From Phallus indusiatus (lineage: Eukaryota; Basidiomycota; Agaricomycetes; Phallales; Phallaceae): 64,000 nucleotides of DNA. A program made the position numbers and the translations under genes. The notes below the pieces were generated by a model. The model saw only the letters and a list, made by a program, of their open reading frames with translations. It was not told the origin of the DNA and did no database searches. This document shows, piece by piece, positions 53,968 to 64,000 of this stretch; position 1 is the first letter of the stretch, and every line of letters starts with the position of its first letter. The DNA lies in NCBI GenBank assembly GCA_027605045.1, contig JAQFWX010000007.1, positions 1,860,001 through 1,924,000 on the forward strand. The letters run 5' to 3'.

Positions 53968-56900
53968 TCACTCGACATCTTTCCAGGGTCGATCAATGTT
54001 ATCGTAAAATTCTTCACGACCCTGTGATAAATCGTTATTGTTGAGGATCAACGATTTGGTCCTCTCAATCATGTCTTCTAGTTCATTTCGCGCTGTTTCT
54101 CGACGCGATGGGCCGTAGTCGTCGCTTGTGATCGGCTCAGTCGTATCCCAATCTGGCTCTACACCGCGCCATCCTCCGCCCTGATAGACGTAATTCATGA
54201 ATCCTCTCCAGAGCGGATCGAGCGAGAGAACAGCTGGGTCTCCGACCACGATCAGAAGAGCTTGTGCTCGGGTCACCGCAACTAATAATTGGCGCATTAA
54301 GTCATGACCCAAATTGTTATCAGCAACACGTACCGTTGAATCGACGTGGATTAGCAACGAAACCGAGGGTATGTCTAATATCAAATTCAACATGCTCCAT
54401 GCTGCTTCGCACAGTAGATAAAATGATGACTCGTCGTTCCTAGAAATTCCAAGTTCAAGTTCAAGGTTATGGTTTTATTAATCAGAGTGCTTACTTGGCC
54501 CTGAAACTCCTCAACACTTCCAACTTTGACTTCAGTGTAGTTACTTTTCTTGAGCAAAGCTCGTATCTTCAGTACTTGAGCGTGGTACGGTGCGATAACT
54601 CCAATTTGCCCGTCCTGAAGTCTAAAACGCTTATCTTTACGCAAGCGATCCACGTACCCGCGTACAACCGAGGCCTCGTCAGGATTGAAAAACGAGGGAG
54701 ATCTGGCTTCTTGCATATCTCGACCGACGATGCCGTGGAAGACGATAGGAAAATCAGATGAAACCAGTTCATCAGATCGTAACAAGCTGTGCGTTACAAT
54801 TGGATCGCCATGAGCCTCCAATTCATCTTTATAGAACTGCTCGTTGGGATATTTAAGTATGACGGGGTGACTTCGCCAATTCTTAATCAATTTCACGAAA
54901 CTATGCACCCATGAGAAGAGAGTTGTTTGAGATAATTGCTGAGCATTGAGAATTACCTGATACCGTATCCAACCTCTGGCTCGTATACTTCACCAGACAT
55001 TAATCTGTCCAAGAAACTTGTCGCCAGACCCAATGAAGCGGCAACCGAGGACCTAATGATGGGTCCAAGTTGTTTTGGATCCCCTGAGAGAATAACATTT
55101 GTCTAACAAGACATTAACATGATAATTGTTACCCGAAGGAGATAAAACGATCATACCTTTTCATCCGCAAGCATTTTGATAGGAATCATTGCCTCCGGCT
55201 CCGGAGCTTGTCCAGCCTCGTCGATAAATATATGACTGAAATGTCCTTGTCCAAGTCCCGACACATGCATGGCGGACATACACGTCGAGACAATCATTTT
55301 GTAACTTTTCATTTCGTCTAAAGTCGGTATGTAAAAATTCCCCGTTGGATTTATACGACAATAAGGTCGTAAAGCCTCAGATACCGATTCCCCGAACCGT
55401 GTAACTGCATTTAGGCGGAACAATTGAGAAGAATTCAGGCTGTTCTTCAAGCGATCCGTCAACAAATCAGCCGCTGAGTTACTCGGCGCGCACGCTAAGA
55501 TACGAGCATGCGGGTTGGCAAAAAGAATCTGACGCATCGCTTCCACGATTGTCACGGTTTTTCCGGTTCCTGGCCTGATGATGACTTTTATTCAACCAAA
55601 TGCATCTGAAGGAAGAAAAAGAATCACGTACGGGCCGAAAACAACAAATGGAACACTTCCTGCAGGCATGCTCAAAATTGACCCCACCGCTCGCAGCTGA
55701 TGAATATTTGAATCGATGTTTCTATTGACAAGACGAATTTTTCTCAATTGAGCGTCCATAACAGGAACTCGATCTTCAATGTCGATAGGGGAAGGGAAAA
55801 GGACATGATCTAATTGGAACGGCACAGCTAGAGCTTGCTGCATCCGGCGTATCGGTAATCTGTTCAACCTGAAGCGAACATTGTAGTGTTGCCCTCGGAA
55901 GAACTTGAATGACTCGTGGAACCGTAAATCTACACTGTCCAAATGAACTTGATGAACATATCCCTCGAACCAACGATCGGCGTTGCCTTCATTCGTTGGC
56001 TGTACAAGAATCTTATCACCGACAATGACGCTGGGCCGCTTCTCTGCCAAGCCGGGGACCGGAAGGCTTTAGATAAATAAAAGCGACACAAAGGGGATTC
56101 AGTATATGTTCAAACAGACTTGTATCTACTTACCGATAATAAATTGACACAGGGTTCATCTCAATATTTTCTAAATCATAACGTTGTATATCTAGGCTGC
56201 ATGAGAAAGAAAGAAAAATTAGCACGAGTTCTCTACAAGCATAAACTCCTAACCTCATTTGAATTTCCTCAGCATGAAGAAGGATTTTGAACGTCTGAGC
56301 ATGTGTTTTGGTATTGAAAGACCTGGGCAGCCACCTTTCTCGAAGCGTCCGGGTAACCATATTTTTGTCGTCTGAGCTAAGAACTTTCTCCAAGATTCGG
56401 GGTATGGAGAATCTGGGTAGACTAATTGTCCATTCGGAATTTTTGATGAAATCTGGTTTAACACCAGGTATCACTTTTTCCTCGGGCTCGCGTTTCGTGT
56501 GTTCGATGGGTTGATATGGAGCGGATGGTTTTAAAATTTCCCAGTCGTCCTTGTTGCCCACAACAGCTTGAATGGATTTGACTATAACAAACTGTTCGGT
56601 TGATGTTCGAAGGACAATCTCCATAGAGTCGCGGTATCGGCCTGCAAGGCCCCGACCATTAAAGGTCACAACGATGCGTTCCGAGGATTTCTTAGTCAAA
56701 GATCGAGGTAGTCCTTCATGTTGAAGAGAAAATCTTTCAGTTCAGTGTTAGCACAGTCAGACTGAAGGCATGAGTGATAGAACATACGCGGAAAGTCTTT
56801 TGACAGCAGCCTTAGCAGAAGACAGCCTTATATCCGTAATGGTAATGCTCTCTTCATTCGTTGACACGATGTCGACGTTCGAATTTTGTTTCTTTATGGA

Positions 56901-57458
56901 CGCGATGACATCGATGAAGCCGAAGTCGAGCTCCCCATTCACTTGGATACCTCGTTTGTCGCTCTCGTCGACATCCTCATTTTGCAACGCCAGAAGCTGT
57001 ACCTTTTTTCGATGCAAATAGGACGCTAGGTGTCTCGACTCGGTGTGCTTTGGTAAGGTTTTATCGCAGATCGTACAACGAAAGAACCCAGAGACATCGC
57101 CTTCATTTTGAATTTGTTGCTGTTGTTCTTGTCCTGATGTATTAACGTTTTCAGGCCGTCGCGCCCGTCGTAGGTGCGGTCTTCCACGCATGTGCTCCGT
57201 ATATGAATGCAAAGATGAGAATCCAATATTACAGACATCGCAAACCAACGGTCCCGTATTGTTATTTTCCCGCTCCTCGACGCGTTTCAAATGTTTTTTG
57301 CCGCTCGCGTGCAGTTCAAAGTCGACGTCTGAAGAACACACCACAGCACAAACGAGGCAAACCCGGTGCTTGGTGCAATGTTTGCAATCCTTTTGGGCGC
57401 AAACACCTTGAGATATGATATTTGGACATAGTGGAGAGGGCGCCGGTGCTTTTGACAT
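53968..57458 (-). CDS. MOV10/SDE3-like RNA helicase with N-terminal zinc fingers, copy 2
   Basis: Same exon plan as copy 1, ATG 57458 ([20 protein letters not shown]). Zinc-finger region with [36 protein letters not shown]; then [21 protein letters not shown] and [18 protein letters not shown]. Helicase: GPPGTGKT over the intron at about 55575-55632, [10 protein letters not shown] (about 55200), GDPKQLGP (about 55080), [10 protein letters not shown] (about 54500), [14 protein letters not shown] (about 54260). 410 bp separate it from copy 1, head to tail. A TATAAATA lies 88-95 bp upstream. Coding looks complete. Confidence 0.85.
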
Positions 57459-57545
57459 TGTTCAGGGAAAGAGCAGAAAGCAGAAAGAACAAAGGGGGTC
57501 GTTGGGGGGGAAATGAGGGGAGATGCCGCAGGCGGGGACCATTGG

Positions 57546-57553
57546 TATTTATA
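57546..57553 (-). promoter_or_regulatory. TATA box of helicase copy 2
   Basis: TATAAATA on the minus strand, about 90 bp upstream of the ATG at 57458, followed by a pyrimidine-rich leader (CTTTCTGCTTTCTGCTC). Confidence 0.6.
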
Positions 57554-58280
57554 AAGCCGACCTGCACATTTTCAGATCGTAGATCGTAGCGCCGACTGAC
57601 ATTAACGGGAAAAAAAATAAACTAAGCGAAGATGGATCATGGTCTAGACAAAAATAATCACCGTCGCCAACTCACCATCGCGGTTTGTTTTTCCATAATA
57701 TGAAGTTCGGAATACACATTCAACCCCCGTGAAGACAAAAGAAAGAAAATACCGCGCAAAACGCGAGTGTCCAGAACCGACAATGTGCCAGGGAAGACTA
57801 CAAGTTACCGCGAGGCTTTGCACGCCTGGTATCACACTGTGCTAACGTCATACGGTAATACACCAAAAAGTCACATTAAAAGTGGGTGCAAGAGCAAAAT
57901 AGACGACAAAATAAAAGGTTTGTGCAATTGCTCACAAAATAAGCATGAAACATGAAGAAATATATACGAGATCTTGCGGGATCTCGTTAACCTTAATTCT
58001 GGTGTTACGGGTGTTACAGACTAATTTACGTAAACGTCTTCCTTTGTCGCTTCGCGCCCATCGTTCGACGCGCCTTTAATTTTTTTGGCCGCTCTTGGTG
58101 TGAGTTTCAGAGCTTAAATTTCCCCATCCATGGTCATTCCAGAGAGACAACGAGATACTGAATTCATAAAAAGAAGTCGAATAAATACACATCGTAAGTT
58201 TCTTGTGATATTTGATCGAGTTTACATGGTCACAGCATAATTAGTACTATGTCCATGAGCTTTATCCGCTTATTTACATC
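57554..58280. other. Spacer between helicase copy 2 and the secreted-protein gene
   Basis: No supported coding sequence; AT-rich towards the right. Probably promoter of copy 2 and 3' region of the next gene. Confidence 0.35.
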
Positions 58281-58619
58281 CTAACACTCGATCTGGAAAG
58301 ACCCGAAGTTCACGTTATCCGGAGGTTGTCCACACATGATCGTGTTACCACCTGTAATTGGCGTCTGACAGCTAGGGTCAGAGAAAAGGTGTATCGCGCA
58401 GGCACCAGTGCTGCTTTCGGTTAAAACACAGGCAGCATTGGTAACCTCCTCGCATGGTCCAAACCCAGCACCGTTCTGTTTGGCGTCACCCAGTTCTTGG
58501 CCGGTGCAGGAAGTTCCACCTATCTGCCCCAAAAATGCGACCGCAGTGCAGCTTTGACCCAAGACAATAGCGGGCAGGGTGGCAGAGAGGATGAATGGAA
58601 GGAATACTTTGAAATGCAT
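58281..58619 (-). CDS. Small secreted cysteine-rich protein
   Basis: 112 residues from the ATG at 58619 (MHFKVFLPFILSATLPAIVLG, a clear signal peptide ending near GQS). An upstream in-frame ATG at 58658 would add 13 polar residues and weaken the signal, so the inner start is preferred. The mature part of about 90 residues has eight cysteines (SC, SC, PC, AC, AC, SC, MC, EC), enough for four disulfides. No CC pairs, so not a hydrophobin. Role unknown; an effector-like or cell-wall protein is possible. Confidence 0.7.
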   Translation of the reverse strand: MHFKVFLPFILSATLPAIVLGQSCTAVAFLGQIGGTSCTGQELGDAKQNGAGFGPCEEVTNAACVLTESSTGACAIHLFSDPSCQTPITGGNTIMCGQPPDNVNFGSFQIEC

Positions 58620-59831
58620 GCTTGCTGTTACGTTGTGAGCACTGTGTTCATCCGACATCGTCTGAAATCGGTGCTTACGCTTTCAATTTCTGAGAAGGGC
58701 TGATGGTAATCGACGAAGAGATTATGTTCTACTATTAGGGTATAAACGACAGACTTTATATTCTTTTTGCAGAACCCCAACATCATGATTTTGACTCGGT
58801 TATAATAGTAAGTTGGATTCATGAAAAAATCAATCACTGCGCATGACGACGTCTTAATCACCCTCATTCCTATAGAATATACTTACAACAAGATCTTTGC
58901 AATTTCAATTGCCGAGCAAATATGAACTATCAGCACCCTATGCAGCCGGAGGCACAGTGCTTCGCATGCTTAATCACTGATATATATTCTCAATATATGT
59001 ATGTACGTACTCTGACAAAATTCACAGTATGGCCTTGTGGTTGTAGAAATTGCAAGGCATGGTAAAAAAGCTACAATTCACATTGTAAAAGTCGCAATGA
59101 TTGACTGACATAAAAAAGGCAATACATGTCAGCCGATTTTTAATCCAGAACATGCCGAGTGCCGTTAGGGATTCTTCCAGCAAAATAAGATTGCAGTGGA
59201 GTTCTTGGGCGTTGATGCGCCATCGGAGCAATAGATGCGACTATGAACCAAGAGCCAGAATGGAGCATCAAATAGCCCAAGAAAAAGAGGGTGTAACGAT
59301 TATTTCCAATCGGCGGCACACCGTACTGCTTGACTCAATGATCGGGTACCGATACAAATGACGTCTTGTTAGAAGCAATTGGTTTTTCGAAGGACATTTG
59401 AATTACCAACAACATGATATTATCCACCCTACGCTGCTCTCGCATGGCTTCAATAGTGTTGTACCTGGACGTTGGCCAGGTGTCAGCCTGAAAGAGGCGA
59501 CGCTGACACAGCTGATACGTTCTTCCTCTTCGTAGGTTCTAACTGCACTCAAGGACCGAAAGCAAACAAGGAACAGTTGTCTTATAAAGGGAGTCATAAC
59601 TTTTCACAAAAAAGATAAGTATAAAGGAAGCGTTTAGACTCCGAGCTTAAGCTTCAACTCTAGAGTAGGGTTCAAGGTCCCTCAATTTTTATACGCATTC
59701 CTAAAGTACAGACGTTGCAATCAATTGAGTTGAGTTAACAAGTAAAGTGTTGCCTTAAATTAAATTTATGACATAGTACAACTCGTATAATATAGGCTAT
59801 TAAAAACATGCAACCTTTTTCTAGCTGCCCT
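58620..59831. other. Spacer, nothing recognised
   Basis: AT-rich sequence with only short random frames. No repeat ends or RNA genes seen. Confidence 0.35.
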
Positions 59832-60777
59832 TCAGTCGAGCTTGACGAAGTCAGCTTGATGTTCAAAAAGGTCCCACCCGCCTTTGTTTCCCTCAACGGT
59901 GGCTTGAAGCGATTTAGTGAGAACAAAAGTCTCATCATCAGGAGACTGGAGCACGATTTCCACTCGGTCCCTGTACCGACCCGGAACACCTTGAGGATCG
60001 AATAGCACGACAATGGGCTCAGGAGAATGGGTAGTTAATTTTTTGGGGAGTGCCGAGTGTTGGATAGAAAAGCTTTCGAGAACATTTAGCGGATCTAAAC
60101 AAAGAACGAGAACGAACAAAGGGAACATACGCGGACCGCAATTGTTTCTTGCGATTAGCAGATGATTTCAGTTTGATACTTTTCAAGACAATATTTTCCT
60201 CAGTTGTCGATGAAACGGTAACATTTGAGATATTTTGACCGGTTGGAACAATCTCCCCGAAAGGTTTGTCTTCTTTCATAGTAACGCCATGCTTGCCACT
60301 ACCTGTTTCATTCTGCAACTTTATAAAACGCAATCTTTTCCGATGGATATAAGTTGTTTGATGTCTTTCCTCTCTCGCTTTCGGAAAAGTTTTGTGGCAG
60401 ATGTTGCAATGCGAAAATCCCGATCCAGGGCGAACTGTATTCAACCCTATCTCTGCGTCTTTGGACTTCCGCAACAAATTCTGTCGATGGCGATGAGTCT
60501 CTATGTGCGCGGGATACGCGAATGGAGTCTTGAAAGGCATCTCGCAAATGTTGCAAAACGATGGATAAGGGCAGTTGTCGCGTTCGTCGATGTATTTCCG
60601 GTGTTTCTGGCCTTGTACGTGTTCTCGGACAACACCTTCAGAGGGAAGAACGACGGAGCAGACTGTGCAAAATCGTTTTTTACAGCGTTCGCATTTCTCT
60701 TCGTTGCAAACACCACGGGCAATGATATTGTGGCAAGTATCCGCGAGAAAGATTATTGCTTCCGAGTCCTGCACCAT
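59832..60777 (-). pseudogene. MOV10/SDE3-like gene copy 3, truncated to the zinc-finger part
   Basis: Starts like the other two copies (NIIARGVCNEEKCERCKKRFC), with three fingers (CTVCSVVL, CNICEMPF, CNICHKTFP), then after a small intron (about 60135-60095) a beta-domain start IVVLFDPQGVPGRYRDRVEIVLQ. It ends at a stop in FEHQADFVKLD (about 59832). Domains from the second beta block to the helicase are missing and not found in the window. It may be a decayed duplicate or a short zinc-finger protein still made from the locus. Confidence 0.7.
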
Positions 60778-61180
60778 CTTTACGAACGAAACAATGGAAA
60801 TTTTGTCAATGAAGTAAAAGAGGTTTGAGAAGTTGTCAAGAATTTAAAAACGAAGTTGGGTTTAGCAACGATATGCCGTAATGAAGCTGAATTAGAGAGT
60901 ATTGTGCTGGATTTCCACAGAGTGGCAGGTGAAAGAAAAGAACAAAAAACCGAGGTTGGCGCCCAAACTTAAATAATGCCTAAGGCCTAAGGGTTATTTT
61001 TCGGGTTACATGTTACGGTCAGTTGGGGAATTCCGATTCGCGGGCATGTGCGACATTCACATCAATTAAAGACACAAATCTAAGCATTTGATCTGATATA
61101 AAGTGAAGTATTATTGAGCGAGGCTATTGCTACATGTTCCAGAAAGATAAGATGCGCGGTGCGGAAACAATCTATTGCTA
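60778..61180. other. Spacer, nothing recognised
   Basis: Contains the likely promoter of helicase copy 3 and the 3' region of the F-box gene. No coding sequence. Confidence 0.35.
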
Positions 61181-62770
61181 CTAGTATCCCCACGATCGAC
61201 TTTCCAAGACCACGTCAACACCTTTCTCGCGCAAAGTAGAAGCAGCTTCCGCTCTTTCATGTGAGTTACTAGATGTCGTGCCCAATACCAAAACCTCAAC
61301 CCCCGTTCTCAAAACAAAGTCCGTGAGAGTCTCTGAGTTAGATAGGTGACAATTGAAGTTCAATGCGAGCCTTTTTAATCGTAAAGTTGCTGGTAGCGAA
61401 CTCAGCACCTCAATATCGCAGTAGTCCAATTCGAGGGTTTGAAGGGAAGGAAACAGGGTATGCAGGTCAAAAGTCTGCGGCACGAAGACCGACCACGCAT
61501 TCCCTCGTAGAGTCAAATGTTTTATTCGAGGCATGTTCCGGAATAACTCGAGGAGCGCATAACCTTCGACGTGAATGGTGTCAAAATGAGTGGAGAACGG
61601 ACACAAGCCACCGGACAGGGGATGAAAATGAGGTAAGTTGGCAGTAGGATGCGCGCACATCTCTAACCAACTAGAATCCCTTACCAGATAAATATTTAGA
61701 TATTCCCAACATGATAGATACGTTTTCGACAGCGATAGTGGGAAAAGTAAAATTGTGCCGATATTGTTTGTGCTCTCTAGATATTCAGCGCTGCAGCTCA
61801 GTTCAAACTGAGACAGCGCTTTCGAGATTCGGATAAGCTTTAATAATTGCTGGACAAGGTGACAGCTTGAAGGCCCTTGGACATTCAACCTGAGACTCGT
61901 AAGGCCAAGAACTAATTCTTTGACTGCGAGCGCCGGACCTGTCCTCGGCTCTGTGATGGTGCTGGTGGTTTCTGTCGGGTCATTGTCTTGAAATGCGAGA
62001 TCTAGCACCTCAAGAACAGAAGAATTTGAAAGAAACGTTAGAAGTTGAGGGAGAGAGGGCGGGTTAATTGGATGACAGAATGTGAAATGTGTTAATTTGT
62101 TGTATGGGAGCTCCCATGGCACGAGGTCCAATCCAATAAATCTGAGCTCGCGGAGACAGGAGATGTCAACCGACTCCAGTAATTCTGGCCGTTCGTCAAA
62201 TTGGACACTGACAGAGTCCCCAATCAAGGAGATATCCAAGTTTTGTAGCTGGAGTGGCTGAAATCTAGAGCTACGAATAGCATGGTGAAACCGAGTGAAT
62301 CTGGAGTACGTGGAGTGTACAGTCAAAGACCTTAACCGAGATAGAATTAAGCTCGTGTGAGACAAGAAATACGACATTGACGAGGCTTCTCCTCCGCCTC
62401 TTATCCAAAATAGCGCGAGAGGAGCGTTTTGTGAACGTTTGATATATAAATCCATGAGCAAATAAGACTTGTTCAAATCTAAGACTCCCCATAAAATGGG
62501 AAAAGTCAGTGCGAGCTTCCTCCAGTGGTTGCATACGTGCGAAATATTTAATGAGGTTGTGTCCGATGCGGTCGTCTGGTATGGAGTTGAGTCCAATGAG
62601 TCGTACACAGCCAATGTGAAAATATTGTAGAGAATGTCTGGATGAAGTTTGTTTATACCGAACTTGAAGTTTCGGATCTTGTTCAACCGGAGAATAATGG
62701 AAGAAAGGCTTTGATGTATTTCGTCTATGGTTCCCAAAGTCAGATCTTCTGAGTTTAACCTGTAGTGCAA
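61181..62770 (-). CDS. F-box protein with LRR-like C-terminus
   Basis: 529 codons without introns. A helical start (DEIHQSLSSIILRLNKIRN) leads to an F-box of the Agaricomycete type (INKLHPDILYNIFTLAV...ISHVCNHWRKLALTFPILWGVLDL), then an irregular leucine-rich region with about eight LxxLxL units (for example FPSLQTLELDYCDIEVLSSL, RLKRLALNF), ending VDVVLESRSWGY. Likely an SCF receptor; substrate unknown. The frame has only TTG at 62770; the ATG four bases upstream (62774) is in another frame, so either a first exon lies upstream or the start is at a later ATG. Confidence 0.8.
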   Translation of the reverse strand: MHYRLNSEDLTLGTIDEIHQSLSSIILRLNKIRNFKFGINKLHPDILYNIFTLAVYDSLDSTPYQTTASDTTSLNISHVCNHWRKLALTFPILWGVLDLNKSYLLMDLYIKRSQNAPLALFWIRGGGEASSMSYFLSHTSLILSRLRSLTVHSTYSRFTRFHHAIRSSRFQPLQLQNLDISLIGDSVSVQFDERPELLESVDISCLRELRFIGLDLVPWELPYNKLTHFTFCHPINPPSLPQLLTFLSNSSVLEVLDLAFQDNDPTETTSTITEPRTGPALAVKELVLGLTSLRLNVQGPSSCHLVQQLLKLIRISKALSQFELSCSAEYLESTNNIGTILLFPLSLSKTYLSCWEYLNIYLVRDSSWLEMCAHPTANLPHFHPLSGGLCPFSTHFDTIHVEGYALLELFRNMPRIKHLTLRGNAWSVFVPQTFDLHTLFPSLQTLELDYCDIEVLSSLPATLRLKRLALNFNCHLSNSETLTDFVLRTGVEVLVLGTTSSNSHERAEAASTLREKGVDVVLESRSWGY

Positions 62771-63599
62771 ACATGATTTTTGTGTTATTTATGATTGGAG
62801 ATATCTAAAAGAACGCAACTCACTCAATTTCATTTTCAATGCTAACAAAATGTGGTTTCAGCTTATCGATCATCGTCGACGTTGAGAATTGGTTAAGAAG
62901 AAAACGTGTTACGAACCGGCGTTTGGTCGCCGAGCGTCTAAACTAATCCAGCCACAACTCAACCACAACTATGTACGTTGTTGCTACGTTGTCCATTTTA
63001 TGGCGAGGACACAGTATATCGGACCCACGACGTCCATGAATCTCCGGGTGATCATTGTCATCCTACCTCACTGGAGTAGCGTTTATCCGGAACGTGTCTC
63101 GGCGCATTAAGGACGTTTGCAGTTGATTACAGGCGTCCGGCGCACTGGGGTTCTCGTCGACCTGAGTTGGTGGTACCCGATGCAAAAGTATTCGCTTTGT
63201 CGCCTTTGTTACACTGGAGCTTTTCGCGCCCGATCATAACCTCCGAAGGACTGGCCATAGGGCTCGCGGACTCAAGGGACTGACCGGTAATTACTATCAA
63301 TAAGGTGTTGCATTCTCAGACGTAATTGTCCAAGATATTCGGAGACCGGTCATTCTATATGGAAGGCCCGATGAGAAGTGGCGTCCGCAACATGGATTTT
63401 CTAAGATCTATGGGCACTGTCTATGGCAACGTTTCAAGGACTTACATGTTGTTTTTGTCCTCTTGACCTTTTCAAGTCATATATAAAAACCATCGCGCTT
63501 CCCTCTACATTCATCATTTAACACACAACACAAAAATTCCATCCAAGCTTCGCACCCGTTTATCCAGCTTCCCCTCCATCGAAAAACCTTGACAACATC
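62771..63599. other. Spacer with the promoter of the last gene
   Basis: The start TGTTACGAACCGGCG at about 62908 resembles an LTR end, but no partner or target duplication is visible. TATATAAAA at 63480-63488 followed by a C/A-rich leader (TTCATCATTTAACACACAAC) belongs to the gene at 63600. Confidence 0.4.
63480..63488 (+). promoter_or_regulatory. TATA box of the gene at 63600
   Basis: TATATAAAA, 112 bp upstream of the ATG, with the CT- and CA-rich leader usual for expressed fungal genes. Confidence 0.65.
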
Positions 63600-63992
63600 A
63601 TGTCCGCATTCGATTCTCATTCATGGTCGACAATGGCACAGTCCTGCAACACCCCACCGAACTTGAAACGAGAGAACCAAGAGAATGTACCGCCTCAAAA
63701 ACAACTGAAAGATTCAAGAAAACTTCGACCTTGCCGCGTCAAACGCAGTTGTCTAACCAAGAAAAAACGGTCGGGACAGACCGGAAACGTAAAATCCCGC
63801 TTACTCACAGGAACAATTTGGGGCAAGTTACCACCAGGACCGTCACGAGTACCAGGAGAAGATATAGTTCCCGTTCCCCGCTCTTTTGCTGAGTAAGGTC
63901 ACAATACTATATTTTTGACTTTAAATTGCGAGCCTCACCTTTGCGACCCCTCTAGAATTGAACGTATTCTAAAAAGTAAAATCGAGCTGTAA
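63600..63992 (+). CDS. Short basic protein, two exons, unknown
   Basis: Exon 1 63600-63892, intron 63893-63955 (GTAAGG...CTCTAG), exon 2 63956-63992, giving 109 residues that end SFAEIERILKSKIEL. Without splicing the frame stops at once after SFAE, so the spliced form is preferred. Rich in Lys/Arg (RKLRPCRVKRSC, KKKRSG), with KRENQENVPP near the N-terminus; basic enough to be nuclear. Family not recognised. The strong TATA and leader support a real gene. Confidence 0.6.
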
Positions 63993-64000
63993 TGCGCGTC

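Noticed and set aside
62889..63110. Open frame and an LTR-like start TGTTACGAACCGGCG
   Set aside because: No second LTR, no end motif and no duplication found; the frame has no protein-like pattern.

Overview
The window looks like a transposon-rich stretch of an Agaricomycete (mushroom-type basidiomycete) genome. Evidence: 45-65 bp GT-AG introns in almost every host gene, fungal chromoviruses, a MULE-type transposase of the kind abundant in Agaricomycetes, F-box proteins starting with an NxIxxxI(C)GC type F-box, and MOV10/SDE3-like RNA helicases with N-terminal zinc fingers. There are no rRNA, tRNA or CRISPR features that I can support.

Layout. 1-2200: two tandem F-box genes (minus), the first cut by the window edge. 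2200-5260: mostly empty, one serine-rich orphan ORF. 5262-11768: a multi-exon MULE-like transposase gene whose penultimate visible intron has grown to about 3.4 kb by taking in a solo LTR (family B, TSD CTCGG) and two orphan ORFs. The gene is cut by element HP-1. 11771-34603: three copies of one divergent chromovirus group (HP-1 minus, HP-2 plus, HP-3 minus), with a hAT MITE in HP-1 and a solo LTR of their own family in HP-2. HP-2 and HP-3 form a 3.56 kb inverted repeat. 34604-37609: the 3' part of a family-B chromovirus (minus) carrying an antisense spliced gene for a zinc-cluster/coiled-coil protein. 37610-45961: six-copy LTR family C, a nearly full chromovirus C, and an unknown host gene (gene X) split by chromovirus C and a later inversion. 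46684-49903: a proteasome RPT6 pseudogene holding an intact Tc1 element. 50043-60777: two apparently complete and one truncated MOV10/SDE3-like helicase genes plus a small secreted cysteine-rich protein gene (all minus). 61181-62770: an F-box/LRR-like gene (minus). 63600-63992: a short two-exon gene (plus).

The most unusual signal is in the HP elements. Their LTRs and their coding sequence are filled with short perfect inverted repeats (6-12 bp stems, 0-12 nt loops), many times denser than in neighbouring chromovirus C or host genes. HP-1 and HP-2, which are well diverged, carry hairpins at the same codons built from different bases, and LTR copies differ mainly in hairpin loops. Both HP elements also carry an extra sense ORF (ORF3) between pol and the 3' LTR with a conserved Cys/His motif that I do not recognise.

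Two further structural results can be read directly. Chromovirus C has an 11-nt primer-binding site that is the exact complement of the predicted 5' end of its own transcript (Tf1-type self-priming). And LTRs at 37610-37980 and 45500-45870 are identical, carry matching GCAAT flanks, and, when joined through those flanks, restore an open reading frame of gene X, which shows that they are the true LTR pair of one insertion now separated by an inversion (or by a mis-assembly).
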